Positions 27,165 to 36,091 of a DNA stretch of 64,000 nt are shown here, one piece after another. The position numbers were made by a program, and so were the translations under genes. Origin of the DNA: an uncultured Clostridia bacterium (lineage in GTDB: Bacteria > Bacillota > Clostridia > Oscillospirales > Acutalibacteraceae); NCBI GenBank assembly GCA_937884995.1, contig CAKZZL010000036.1:1-64000 (forward strand), given 5' to 3'. Every line of letters begins with the position of its first letter. The stretch's first letter is position 1. The notes under the pieces are model-generated. The model was not told the origin of the DNA and did not search any database. It saw nothing but the letters and a program-made list of their open reading frames with translations.

Positions 27165-27681
27165 TGTTTTCAGCCTCCTTATCCTTCATTTCTTTTATCT
27201 TGTCTCTGAGTTGAGCTGCCTTTTCAAACTCCTGCGCATCAATTGCATTCTTGAGCTCCTGCTCCATCTTTTCAATCTCGTTAATTTCCTTATCTTCAGT
27301 TGAAAGTTCTGCTTGAATGATATTCGGAATCTTTCCTTCATGTTTTGTCTTGCCATGAAGTCTTCTGAGCGAAGGAAGGAGCTTGTCATAGAATGTTTTA
27401 TAACAGTCCGAACATCCTACTTTACCGTTTTCAACGATATCGCTAAATGTACTTCCGCACTTTTCACACCTAAGTGTATGTGCTGAAAGAGCTCCTAAAT
27501 CCGGTCCGTTGAAAAAAGAGCCAAAGAAGTCAGAGAATATATTTCCGAATCCGCTGAATGCATCGCCATAGCCAAGTGCCTTAGCGCAATCGCTGCAAAG
27601 ATGATTTTCAGTCGCCTCGCCGTTTATTATCCTTTTTACATGAGTTGTTGCTTCATATTTTCCGCAATTTTGACATAACAT
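27157..27681 (-). CDS. mcsA: McsA, zinc-binding activator of McsB (UvrB/UvrC-motif protein)
   Basis: McsA binds and activates the McsB kinase. The 174 aa protein has three or four CxxC zinc-binding pairs: MLCQNCGK, HLCSDCAK, LRCEKCGS and VGCSDCYK. It also has a C-terminal UVR motif (IDAQEFEKAAQLRDKIKEM). The ATG at 27681 follows GGAGTGATAAAT. The gene lies 13 bases after ctsR and overlaps mcsB. Confidence 0.94.
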   Translation of the reverse strand: MLCQNCGKYEATTHVKRIINGEATENHLCSDCAKALGYGDAFSGFGNIFSDFFGSFFNGPDLGALSAHTLRCEKCGSTFSDIVENGKVGCSDCYKTFYDKLLPSLRRLHGKTKHEGKIPNIIQAELSTEDKEINEIEKMEQELKNAIDAQEFEKAAQLRDKIKEMKDKEAENNE

Positions 27682-27694
27682 ATTTATCACTCCT

Positions 27695-28141
27695 TCATAT
27701 TGTATTCAATATCATCTGCTTGAATATTGATGCTCTGAGCTTATCAGCAGTCTCTTTTGCAAGTTCTCTGTAGGGACTGCCTATCAAAGCTGCAAGCATA
27801 AGTTTTGCTGTTCTTTCATCAATAATATTTCTCTCAAAAAGATTCTTTATGTGTGCTCTGCAGGTTCCTTCATCGATCTCATTTCCGATTGAATTCACCA
27901 GATGCATCTTCAAAGTGCCGACGTCAAAATTTACACGAGTTATTTTTATATAACCGCCACCCCCGCGATGGCTTTCAACAGTGTATCCATGCTCCGGTGT
28001 AAATCTGGATGAGATAACATAGTTTATCTGACTTGGAACACAACCTACTTTTTGAGCAAGTTCATTACGCTGAATTTCAGCACTGCCTTCTGCTTCAAGC
28101 ATATCTGAAATCATTGCCGCTATAAGGTTACTTATATTCAT
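27695..28141 (-). CDS. ctsR: CtsR, transcriptional repressor of class III heat-shock genes
   Basis: CtsR represses the clp genes through a winged helix-turn-helix and is inactivated by heat and McsB. The 148 aa protein shows the N-terminal helix-turn-helix region (LAQKVGCVPSQINYVISSRF) and the Gly-rich wing SHRGGGGYIKI that senses temperature. I chose the ATG at 28141 (MNISNLIAAM), preceded by AGGAG and matching the family length. The longer frame would include the operator itself. Confidence 0.95.
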   Translation of the reverse strand: MNISNLIAAMISDMLEAEGSAEIQRNELAQKVGCVPSQINYVISSRFTPEHGYTVESHRGGGGYIKITRVNFDVGTLKMHLVNSIGNEIDEGTCRAHIKNLFERNIIDERTAKLMLAALIGSPYRELAKETADKLRASIFKQMILNTI

Positions 28142-28167
28142 TTTGATCATCTCCTGGCTTTTTTGAC

Positions 28168-28184
28168 TTTGACTTTCTTTGACC
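28168..28184 (-). promoter_or_regulatory. CtsR operator
   Basis: On the minus strand the site reads GGTCAAAGAAAGTCAAA. These are two direct heptads with a three-base spacer, a perfect fit to the CtsR box. A further TTTGAC half-site (28162-28167 on the plus strand) adjoins it. It lies between the -10 element and the ctsR start, so binding should block transcription of the whole operon. Confidence 0.92.
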
Positions 28185-28193
28185 TTTGATATT

Positions 28194-28221
28194 ATTTTAC
28201 TCAATTTCACATATAGGTCAA
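28194..28221 (-). promoter_or_regulatory. Promoter of the ctsR operon
   Basis: On the minus strand TTGACC (28216-28221) and TAAAAT (28194-28199) are 16 bases apart. The -35 element is itself inside a GGTCAAA heptad, and a second GGTCAAA stands at 28233-28239, so CtsR may contact this region too. Confidence 0.75.
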
Positions 28222-28393
28222 ATGTTCAATAAGGTCAAATTTTGTTTGCGACACACGTTTTTCTGCTTTTTTCTTTGTTTTTCTGCTTTTTTCATATATT
28301 TTTATCAATTTTGACTTTTTTTGCATATTTTTTCTCCTTATGGTAAAATTAAGACACCTTTTCAGAAGATAAATTAATCATGTGGTGATTTAA

Positions 28394-30541
28394 ATGAAAT
28401 TTATAAACAAAGGCATAAATATGCTGAAAAATGTAAAGACCTATTGGCGTTCTCCTGCAGAAGGCAATTATATGAGCTTTAGGGAAATCTTTGCTTATTC
28501 TGTCGGAGGTATAGGTGCATATTCCATATTCACTATGGCAACTGCACTGCTTTTATCCACCACCAATGTTATAATCGGAAATACCATAGGCATCCAGCCT
28601 ATGCATATGTATATAATGTACTTAATATCCGTCATCACCAATATTCCCCTTACAATGGTTAGGGCCAATATGGTTGATAATGTAAAATACAAATCCGGGA
28701 AATACAGGCCTTACCTTCTCAGGATGGGTATTCCCACTGTTATCATTTCCATACTTTTTGTATTTACTCCCTATTCCAAGGTTCCGTATATTGTACGTTG
28801 CATCCTTATTTTCATATACAACTTCGGACTTCAGTTCTTCTATAATTTCTTCTATGATGCATATGAGAACCTGATTCATGTGCTTTCTCCGAATTCACAG
28901 GAAAGAACTAATGTAACCGCTATCAAGAGTATGATTTATTCTCTGTCACCCACCATCACCAATTTCATTACGCCGATAATTGCAAAACATGTTTCCGACG
29001 GGAACATGTATGACCTCAGGGTTTATCAATGGCTTTATCCTTTTATAGGAATATTCGGTGTGGTTCTCATAATACTAGTCTATGCAAGAACGGAAGAAAA
29101 GATAGTTGTTGCCAAGACCCATAAAATGAAAATTAAATTCACGGATGCTTTAAGGGAAGTTGCCAAGAACAAATATTTCTGGATTATTTCCCTTGCTGGC
29201 TGGCTGGGCTTTCTTGAATCCTGTACTTATGTTATTCTGCAGTGGCTCTACAACTATGCTCACCTCTGCACTCCGGAGCAGTATTCGCTCATAACCCTGA
29301 TACGCGGAACGGCATATTCATGGGGAATGGTACTGGCTCCCTTTGCAATAAAAAAATGGGGCAAGAAAAAGGTGCTTGTTGCCACCAATCTTTTTAATAT
29401 CATATTCCTGGCCCTTGTATATCCCCTGATGGGCTCTATTTGGACTGTTCTTTTATGCATGTATATGAACTCGGTTGCAGATTCCTTTATTCTTGTCTTA
29501 AATCCGGCAATTCAGGCAGATATACGTGATTATCAGCAATATAAGAGCGGAGAAAGAATAGATGGTATGTTCGGTGCTGTCGCCTTAATCGGTTCCTTTG
29601 TGACTATGGCAACAAGTTCAGTTCTTCCTGCTGTATACGAAAAATACGGAATATACAACGGAAACGGTTATGAGAATATGTATGATGTTCTTTATGACAC
29701 TACGACCCTTTATCGTCTTGTCGGAATCTTGGTCATTTTATCTGTTGTCGGCGCCACCCTTAATCTTGTTCCCTACTTTTTCTATGATCTCAGTGAGGTC
29801 AAGCAAAAAGCCATTATCAGAATTTTACAACTAAGGGCGGCAATAGAGGACTACGGGAACGGCGTTCTGACAGATGAGGATATGGGAAAAATTTCCTCAT
29901 TGATTTCATCTGCGAAAGAATATTCCGGTAAAAGAAAAATTAACATAAAAGAGTTAAAAAAGAGCAAAGCAGCAAAGGAGGAAATAAAGAAGGCTTTAGC
30001 AGAAAACGAAGAAACAGAAATGTCACGGGATCTTTTAAGGGAACTTGAAAGATTTGAGACTCCGGAAGGTCTTGCAAAACTTGAATGGGCAAGAAGAACC
30101 ATAGCAGCCGGTATTGAGGGCATAGCTGATATATCCCCGGTGGAATTGGAAGCTGCCAAAGCCTTGCCGAAAAATACGGCAGAAGAAAGGGCATTAAGAA
30201 AGTCAATGATTGAAGTTGCAAAGCTGGGACTTAGAAGCCGCAAGGCTATGATGAAATACTATCCCAAAGGAGATATGTCTTTCGACGAAGAATACTTCAA
30301 TTCTCTCTACAGCAAAGATAAAGAAATGAGTGAAAGAAGAGTAAAAATGGTAAAAAATCATGAGGATAAGGCTTCATTGCAAAAGCTCTCCCTCGAGCAA
30401 AAAGAAAACAGTGCTCTAATAAAGGCAGCAGAAGAGGAATATCAGAGATATTCAGAAAGCACAAAAGTATATGCTGAGGCTGTCAAATATATACATCAGG
30501 CTGAAAATTATGAAAAGTTCAGTGAACTTGACCTGATATAA
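28394..30541 (+). CDS. GPH-type sugar:cation symporter (MFS) with long cytosolic C-terminal extension
   Basis: The first 480 or so residues form the twelve-helix transporter of the glycoside-pentoside-hexuronide family (related to MelB), with FREIFAYSVGGIGAYSIF near the start and KYKSGKYRPYLLRMGIP between helices 2 and 3. Family members usually stop near residue 460-500. This one continues for about 230 more residues, rich in Lys, Glu and Ala and predicted helical (for example ELKKSKAAKEEIKKALAENE). The tail is on the cytosolic side and may be regulatory. The substrate is unknown; the convergent operon at 30.6-33.7 kb encodes enzymes of sugar or polyol breakdown. Confidence 0.85.
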   Translation: MKFINKGINMLKNVKTYWRSPAEGNYMSFREIFAYSVGGIGAYSIFTMATALLLSTTNVIIGNTIGIQPMHMYIMYLISVITNIPLTMVRANMVDNVKYKSGKYRPYLLRMGIPTVIISILFVFTPYSKVPYIVRCILIFIYNFGLQFFYNFFYDAYENLIHVLSPNSQERTNVTAIKSMIYSLSPTITNFITPIIAKHVSDGNMYDLRVYQWLYPFIGIFGVVLIILVYARTEEKIVVAKTHKMKIKFTDALREVAKNKYFWIISLAGWLGFLESCTYVILQWLYNYAHLCTPEQYSLITLIRGTAYSWGMVLAPFAIKKWGKKKVLVATNLFNIIFLALVYPLMGSIWTVLLCMYMNSVADSFILVLNPAIQADIRDYQQYKSGERIDGMFGAVALIGSFVTMATSSVLPAVYEKYGIYNGNGYENMYDVLYDTTTLYRLVGILVILSVVGATLNLVPYFFYDLSEVKQKAIIRILQLRAAIEDYGNGVLTDEDMGKISSLISSAKEYSGKRKINIKELKKSKAAKEEIKKALAENEETEMSRDLLRELERFETPEGLAKLEWARRTIAAGIEGIADISPVELEAAKALPKNTAEERALRKSMIEVAKLGLRSRKAMMKYYPKGDMSFDEEYFNSLYSKDKEMSERRVKMVKNHEDKASLQKLSLEQKENSALIKAAEEEYQRYSESTKVYAEAVKYIHQAENYEKFSELDLI

Positions 30542-30548
30542 AAAAATC

Positions 30549-30582
30549 CCCGAACTATTTCCAAAAAGGACTTTAGTTCGGG
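30549..30582. terminator. Bidirectional terminator between convergent operons
   Basis: CCCGAACTA and TAGTTCGGG pair across a 16-base loop. The minus strand continues with a T run (ATTTTTTTAT) and the plus strand with AAACTTTT. Confidence 0.8.
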
Positions 30583-30614
30583 AAACTTTTAGATATTTTC
30601 TAGATATTTTTTAA

Positions 30615-31628
30615 CTATATTTTTATTGTTTCTCCGCTCTTAGATGATTCATATATTGACCAAATAACTTTCATAACCTTAGCCGCTTCATAGGCATCAA
30701 TAGAAAATTTTTCTCCTTCTTCTATAGATGAATAGAAATCTCGTATAAGTGAAATATGCCCGCTTCCCCAATATGCTTTTCCAATTATTTCCTCATTCTG
30801 AACTGAGGAAATCTTTTTTATATTTCCTTCTTCATCCTTTAGATACGCATCAAGAGCTGAAATTAGAATCTCGCCTTTTTCCATATAAACAGTGATTTCC
30901 GCATTTGCATCCGTGGAAAAGCCTGTGGTTGCATTCAGTATTCCTATAAGCCCGTCTCCGTAGTCAAGCCTTGCCCCTACTGTATCTTCTGTTTCTATAA
31001 GGCCCCTAAAATTATCATTAAAAATATGTCCTGTCACATATTCCGGTTCTTTTCCCACAATATATGACATAAGGTCAAGAGTGTGGATAGCCTGGTTAAT
31101 CAGGGTTCCTCCTCCCTCAAGTTTCAGTTTCCCGTGCCAGGAATCCGAATAATATTTTATGTCCCTTTTCCAAAGGACATTTCCCTTTATGCCTATAATT
31201 CTGCCCAGGTCCTGAGCTCTTATAACCTTTATAGCCTGCTTTACGCTGTCATTATATCTGTTCTGAAGACAAACACCGTATACTGCATCACTTTCGTTTT
31301 GAGCCTTTATAAGCTCCGGAAGTTCTTCAGGCAGGATTACACAGGGTTTTTCACAAATTACATTGATATTTTTACTGAGACAGGCAAGAGACATTTCTTT
31401 ATGAAGGTAATGGGGAGTGCATATGTGTACAGAATCCGGCTTTATCTCGTCCAGCATTTTCCTGTAATCCGAATAAGCTTCAGCCATATATTCAGAAGCC
31501 ATTTTCTCTGCTTTCTCAAAATCGGTGTCCACAAAAGCAACAAGCTGTATATTGTTTAGTTTTGAAAGAGCATTAACATGAGTTGCGGCTATATTCCCGC
31601 ACCCAATAACGGAAACTTTCATTTTCAT
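30615..31628 (-). CDS. Gfo/Idh/MocA family oxidoreductase
   Basis: This NAD(P)-dependent dehydrogenase belongs to the glucose-fructose oxidoreductase/inositol dehydrogenase family. The Rossmann motif VIGCGNIAATHV is at the N-terminus and the catalytic Lys lies in the ICEKPC motif near residue 95. The 337 aa length is typical. The ATG overlaps the stop of the gene before it (ATGA). It is the last gene of a three-gene operon with an isomerase and another family member. The likely substrate is a sugar, polyol or inositol derivative. Confidence 0.9.
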   Translation of the reverse strand: MKMKVSVIGCGNIAATHVNALSKLNNIQLVAFVDTDFEKAEKMASEYMAEAYSDYRKMLDEIKPDSVHICTPHYLHKEMSLACLSKNINVICEKPCVILPEELPELIKAQNESDAVYGVCLQNRYNDSVKQAIKVIRAQDLGRIIGIKGNVLWKRDIKYYSDSWHGKLKLEGGGTLINQAIHTLDLMSYIVGKEPEYVTGHIFNDNFRGLIETEDTVGARLDYGDGLIGILNATTGFSTDANAEITVYMEKGEILISALDAYLKDEEGNIKKISSVQNEEIIGKAYWGSGHISLIRDFYSSIEEGEKFSIDAYEAAKVMKVIWSIYESSKSGETIKI

Positions 31629-32497
31629 CCCTGTATCTTTCTTATCAGTTCTTTTAATGAATCTGATGCAATCTTAAATGACTGAGCGTGGCTTTCGTAT
31701 ACATTTTCCGGTAGAGCTCTCTCAGTATCATGCTTTGCCTCCAGATTTGACAATCCTTCAAAGACCTGCAAATGAGGTTCAAGTGACAAGACAATAGTTT
31801 TATCCTCTTTGTTCAGCTGAGTTAAGATATATTCTATATTTCCATCGCCTTTTCCTGCGGGAACAACCTGGGAGTTAGCATAAAGAGCATCTTTAATATG
31901 CATATACTCAATATGGTCTTTTAAGAGATCAAATGCTTTTATGGTATTTTCTTTGCACTGGACAAAATTTGCAGGATCAAAAACAGCTCTGAGTTTTCCG
32001 CCACAATAATCCAAAAGTTTAAGACATCTCTCAGCTATATCTCCGTATATGTCTTTCTCATTTTCATGGCAGGCAGTTATCATGTTCTCGTATGCATAAT
32101 CTGTCATCGCCTTGACTCTTTTGAATACTTCCTGCTCATATTCATCAAAGCTGTCATTCTCATCAAAGAAAAAGCTGAATATTCTTATATATTTGGCATT
32201 AAGTATCTTAGCCACTTCAATTGTATTCTTGAATTCCTCAAAGTGAGGCTCAAAGTCTTCTTTGATATTGATTTTGCCGTAGCCTGAACCGATAGATGCC
32301 ACTTTCATCCCTGCAGCATCTATTTTTTCTTTCATTTCTTTTGCCTGGTCTATGCTTAGTTTATTGATATTAAGTTTCGGCCCGAAGCCTCTTAATTCCA
32401 TATGTGTTATTGCATTCAGCTTGCACTGCTGCATTTGTCCTTCGATGCTGTTTTCCCCGGATTCATCGCAAAATGCGGAATAAATAAATTCAGCCAT
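31625..32497 (-). CDS. Sugar phosphate isomerase/epimerase family protein (xylose isomerase-like TIM barrel)
   Basis: The 290 aa protein has the divalent-metal TIM barrel of the IolE/xylose isomerase-like group, with metal ligands in the blocks ITACHENEKD near residue 145, LRAVFDPANFVQ and YMHIKDA. It starts after GGGAGA at a good distance. Placed between two Gfo/Idh/MocA oxidoreductases, it fits an inositol-like or keto-sugar route in which oxidation is followed by isomerisation or dehydration. The exact reaction is unknown. Confidence 0.87.
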   Translation of the reverse strand: MAEFIYSAFCDESGENSIEGQMQQCKLNAITHMELRGFGPKLNINKLSIDQAKEMKEKIDAAGMKVASIGSGYGKINIKEDFEPHFEEFKNTIEVAKILNAKYIRIFSFFFDENDSFDEYEQEVFKRVKAMTDYAYENMITACHENEKDIYGDIAERCLKLLDYCGGKLRAVFDPANFVQCKENTIKAFDLLKDHIEYMHIKDALYANSQVVPAGKGDGNIEYILTQLNKEDKTIVLSLEPHLQVFEGLSNLEAKHDTERALPENVYESHAQSFKIASDSLKELIRKIQG

Positions 32498-32511
32498 AAT
32501 AGTTGTCTCCC

Positions 32512-33690
32512 TTAATATGTATTACTCATATTTTCTTCTGTCTGTTCATTAACTGTTTTTATATATCTTGAATTTTTTATCTTTTCCTGAAGCATGTCAT
32601 AGAACAGATCTTCATCAAATGGGATATCCACACTCTTATCAAGCCATGATGAAAGAAAAGCTGCATTTGATATTATGAGGCCGTTTATGCCCTCTTTACC
32701 TTCGGCAATCAGCGGTTCTCCTCTGAGTATATGTGCAGCAAATGCGTTCATGACACCTGAGTGCTGTTCGTTAAGCCCATCTGTCTGTAAATCCGTCCAT
32801 TTACCCGGAACTTTATCAAATCCCTTATCCGAAGTCCTGATAAAATCAGATGTCTTTTCATCAAGGACATACAGAAGAATTTCAAATTTTTCCGTAATCG
32901 GATTGTTTTGGCATATTATCTTTGCTTTATCAAGAGTTATCTCAAGTCTGTTGGTCCCGGGACAATCGCCTGTAGTCGTGATGAATGTGCCGGTTGCGCC
33001 GTTTTCATATTCGGCATATATGCTTACATCATCTTCCACTTCTATGTCATGCCATTTACCCACATGACAAAATGCTCTGATTTTAGTGGGCATGCCGCAA
33101 ATCCATTGCCATAAGTCAAGCTGATGAGGGCATTGATTTAATATTACTCCTCCGCCTTCACCCGACCATGTAGCTCTCCATCCGCCGGAGTTATAGTATT
33201 GCTGAGTTCTGAACCAGTCAGTAATAATCCAGTTAACTCTTCTGATTTCACCATAGTCTCCGGACGAGACAAGCTCTTTGACCTTCCTGTATACACAATT
33301 TGTTCTTTGGTTAAACATTATTGCATATGTTTTTTCTGATTTGTCCGCAACTTCTATGAGTTCTCTTACTTGTTTTGTATATACTCCGGCAGGTTTCTCA
33401 CTCATAACATGAAGACCCGCATTCAAAGCCTCAATTGCAATAGGCGGATGCATATAATGAGGAGTAGCTATCAGGACAGCATCACAAAGTCCGCTGTTTA
33501 TAAGGGCAGAAGCATTATCGAAGGGCTTTGCATCTGTTATTTTTTCTTTTGCTTTTTCGAGTTTTTTAGGGTCGGTGTCGGCCAGAGCTGTTATTTCTAT
33601 CTCAGGCATTTTCCCGTTTAAGTAATTATCAATATGCCCGAGGCCCATATTGCCTGTGCCTATAATTCCGAGCTTTAGTTTATCAGTCAT
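32512..33690 (-). CDS. Gfo/Idh/MocA family oxidoreductase
   Basis: This is the second dehydrogenase of the operon. It is longer (392 aa) and only distantly like its neighbour. The Rossmann motif GIIGTGNMGLGHID is at the start and the catalytic motif SEKPAG near residue 93. The block VILNQCPHQLDLWQW is typical of the family. I place the start at MTDKLKLG (33690), with AGAGAGGA upstream. It is the first gene of the operon. Confidence 0.9.
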   Translation of the reverse strand: MTDKLKLGIIGTGNMGLGHIDNYLNGKMPEIEITALADTDPKKLEKAKEKITDAKPFDNASALINSGLCDAVLIATPHYMHPPIAIEALNAGLHVMSEKPAGVYTKQVRELIEVADKSEKTYAIMFNQRTNCVYRKVKELVSSGDYGEIRRVNWIITDWFRTQQYYNSGGWRATWSGEGGGVILNQCPHQLDLWQWICGMPTKIRAFCHVGKWHDIEVEDDVSIYAEYENGATGTFITTTGDCPGTNRLEITLDKAKIICQNNPITEKFEILLYVLDEKTSDFIRTSDKGFDKVPGKWTDLQTDGLNEQHSGVMNAFAAHILRGEPLIAEGKEGINGLIISNAAFLSSWLDKSVDIPFDEDLFYDMLQEKIKNSRYIKTVNEQTEENMSNTY

Positions 33691-33787
33691 AATCAGCATC
33701 CTCTCTGTATCTCTTTATTAATATCAGCATTTATGCTGTGTATAATCTTGAAATGAAGTTATCTTTGTGATACAATACTTTTGCTTT

Positions 33788-33861
33788 GTAGGGTTAGTTC
33801 ATCGGTAGAACGGACGCTTCCCAAGCCTCAGAGGCGGGTTCGACTCCCGTACCCTGCTCCA
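33788..33861 (+). tRNA. tRNA-Gly (anticodon CCC), CCA encoded
   Basis: A 74-base cloverleaf has acceptor strands GTAGGGT / ACCCTGC (one G-U pair). The D arm is GTTC/GAAC and the anticodon is CCC at 33820-33822 in loop TTCCCAA. The T arm is GCGGG/CCCGT with loop TTCGACT, and CCA is encoded. The anticodon stem GACGC / GCCTC has a C-C mismatch at pair 29-41. The 3' end adjoins a probable integration scar. Confidence 0.93.
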
Positions 33862-34124
33862 TTACCAAAGCCCTTGAAAATGCTTGTAATTCCTTGATAC
33901 ACAAAGGATTATGGGCATTTCTTTTTTACCTAATTTTACCTAAATATGTTGGTCAAATGTTGGTCAAAAAAATAGCATCCAAGAAGGATGCTATCTTCCT
34001 CGTCCGATTAAAGAATTATATCACACGAACTTAAACAGGTCAAATCCAAGAAGGATGCAAGAAGAAAAGACGATGGAAGTTATATGGTTAAGTATACATT
34101 GATGAAAAAGGACAATATGGTAGA
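33862..34124. other. Probable integration scar at the tRNA-Gly 3' end
   Basis: The stretch contains doubled TACCTAA and TTGGTCAAA repeats (about 33929-33967), of the kind found where tyrosine-integrase elements end at a tRNA gene. A hairpin with stem ATAGCATCC / GGATGCTAT lies near 33970-33993, and its arm is repeated near 34045. No integrase frame remains. The reading is by analogy only. Confidence 0.4.
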
Positions 34125-34538
34125 GTGTTTATAGACACAAATAAAATTGCTACAGTCTTTGGAAGGAAAAATCTTGACGATTATATAAAAAAAGAGATTG
34201 CAAATGGCAACCTGGTTAGAATTAAAAAAAAGAGCAATCAAATCAGTGAACTGACATCACCAATTAATGCCAGTTATGAAGAGACTACTCCTAAGAAAAA
34301 TATACCGCAAACCGATACCGAAAGCCAAGACATAACAACAAACAGTGATGTTGTGTTCTCACAAAAGGATAGATACGAAGCAAAGCAAGAGAATGGCATA
34401 AAGATACCTGACATAAATGCTCATGAAGGGTATATGGCAGATATCCAAAATACCACCTCTTCTTATATACGCTTTATAATGCAAATAAATAATACCGTAA
34501 ATCAGCGTTTTTTGTCTACGAACAAATTTACCTCATAA
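34125..34538 (+). pseudogene. Truncated ORF of likely mobile-element origin
   Basis: This 137-residue frame opens with MFIDTNKIATVFGRKNLDDY, turns into a low-complexity Thr/Ser/Gln-rich part, and has no proper ribosome site. Similar sequence continues upstream in frame (YIDEKGQYGRV) until a stop, so the true N-terminus is missing. The style recalls tails of large polyvalent proteins from clostridial plasmids and integrative elements. I do not recognise a family with confidence. Confidence 0.45.
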
Positions 34539-34549
34539 GTAAATAATTA

Positions 34550-34571
34550 GCAGAGCCTTTTCCGGCTCTGC
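34550..34571 (+). terminator. Intrinsic terminator after the truncated ORF
   Basis: The perfect eight-base stem GCAGAGCC / GGCTCTGC has a six-base loop and is followed by CGAGTTTTT. Confidence 0.8.
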
Positions 34572-34634
34572 CGAGTTTTTATAAACTTATTTTTCATTTT
34601 ACTGCAGGAAGTTAACACGTTATTTGCTTTTTCA

Positions 34635-36080
34635 TCAATCCAGTGTTTGATAATACCCCATTCTTTGGTCGAATTTATTTTTTGAGTTCTCTTTCGGAAC
34701 AGCTATCGGATATTCTCCCGTAAAGCAGCCGTCACAAAAGCTGACATTCGCTTCTTCTGCTATCTTGTGAAGAGCTTCCACTGACAAATATCCCAATGTG
34801 TCTGTTCCTATCACTTTCGCAATTTCCCCGACCGATTTATATCTGCATGCTATGAGTTTATCCTCACTGTCAATATCTGTGCCGAAATAACACGGATGCT
34901 TAAACGGGGGAGCCGATACACGCATATGGACCTCTTTGGCACCTGACTCACGTAACAGTTCAACAATTCTTGCGCATGTTGTCCCTCTGACGATAGAATC
35001 ATCAATCATGACAACACGTTTGCCTTTTATATTGTCTTTTACCACATTGAGTTTCAGTTTAACTGCATCCTCTCTTTCGGATTGTGACGGTTGAATAAAA
35101 CTCCTTCCTATATATCTGTTCTTTATAAAGCCAATGCCATACGGAATTCCGCTTGTCCTTGCATACCCAAGTGCAGCATCTATGCCTGAGTCCGGAACTC
35201 CTATCACGATATCTGCGCTAACAGAATGTTCTTTCGCAAGATAGGCTCCTGCTCTCATACGCGCTCTTTGCACGCTGACACCGTCTATGCACGAATCAGG
35301 GCGTGCGAAATATATGTATTCAAAAACGCATAAGCTGGTTTTGTCTTTTTCCGTTATATGCGTTTGTATTGAATCCATACCTTTTTCCGAAAAGACAACT
35401 ATTTCTCCCGGAGCTATATCACGGATAAAGTCAGCAGCCAAGGTGTCAAGCGCACAAGATTCACTTGCAACACAATATGCACCGCTTTTCGCTTTACCTA
35501 TACATAAGGGCCTGAATCCGTGCGGATCGCGGAATGCAATCATTTTAGTTGCCGTCATTACTATGCATGAATACGCGCCTTTTATAGTATGCATAGTTTT
35601 TTCTATCGCTTCTTCCGTGGTCTTTGATTTTAACCTGTTTGATACTATGGCATATGCAATAGCCTCGGTATCTGAGGTACCTTGGAATATACCTCCGGAT
35701 AATTCAATATTTTTCCGTATGCTCTCGGCATTAACCAAATTACCGTTATGGCACATTGCAAGATTTCCCTTTATATGCCGTATAACGAGAGGCTGTATAT
35801 TCCCTATACCCATCCCTCCGGTAGTTGAATATCTTACATGCCCTATTGCAGCATTGCCATATCCTAGAGACTCAAGTTTCTCGGCAGAGAACACATCCGG
35901 GACAAGTCCGTTTGCCTTGTAGTGGCTGAAAACCCCATCATCATTTACGGCAATGCCACAGGATTCCTGACCTCTGTGCTGCAAAGCAAAAAGAGCGAGG
36001 TATGTTGCATGAGCGACATTTGATGTCTTCTTATCAAAGATGCCGAACACACCACATTCTTCATGTAATGAATTAAACAT
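34635..36080 (-). CDS. purF: Amidophosphoribosyltransferase
   Basis: PurF makes phosphoribosylamine from PRPP and glutamine, the first step of purine synthesis. The 481 aa protein has a short propeptide MFNSLHEE before the catalytic Cys9. It also has the Ntn glutaminase block GHVRYSTTG and the PRPP loop VVMIDDSIVRGTT near residue 352. The Cys residues expected for the iron-sulfur form appear (CYFGTD, FCDGCFTG). It follows the glutamate synthase genes by 11 bases and is not next to other purine genes, so its expression is probably tied to nitrogen status. Confidence 0.95.
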   Translation of the reverse strand: MFNSLHEECGVFGIFDKKTSNVAHATYLALFALQHRGQESCGIAVNDDGVFSHYKANGLVPDVFSAEKLESLGYGNAAIGHVRYSTTGGMGIGNIQPLVIRHIKGNLAMCHNGNLVNAESIRKNIELSGGIFQGTSDTEAIAYAIVSNRLKSKTTEEAIEKTMHTIKGAYSCIVMTATKMIAFRDPHGFRPLCIGKAKSGAYCVASESCALDTLAADFIRDIAPGEIVVFSEKGMDSIQTHITEKDKTSLCVFEYIYFARPDSCIDGVSVQRARMRAGAYLAKEHSVSADIVIGVPDSGIDAALGYARTSGIPYGIGFIKNRYIGRSFIQPSQSEREDAVKLKLNVVKDNIKGKRVVMIDDSIVRGTTCARIVELLRESGAKEVHMRVSAPPFKHPCYFGTDIDSEDKLIACRYKSVGEIAKVIGTDTLGYLSVEALHKIAEEANVSFCDGCFTGEYPIAVPKENSKNKFDQRMGYYQTLD

Positions 36081-36091
36081 TTTATCTCTCC

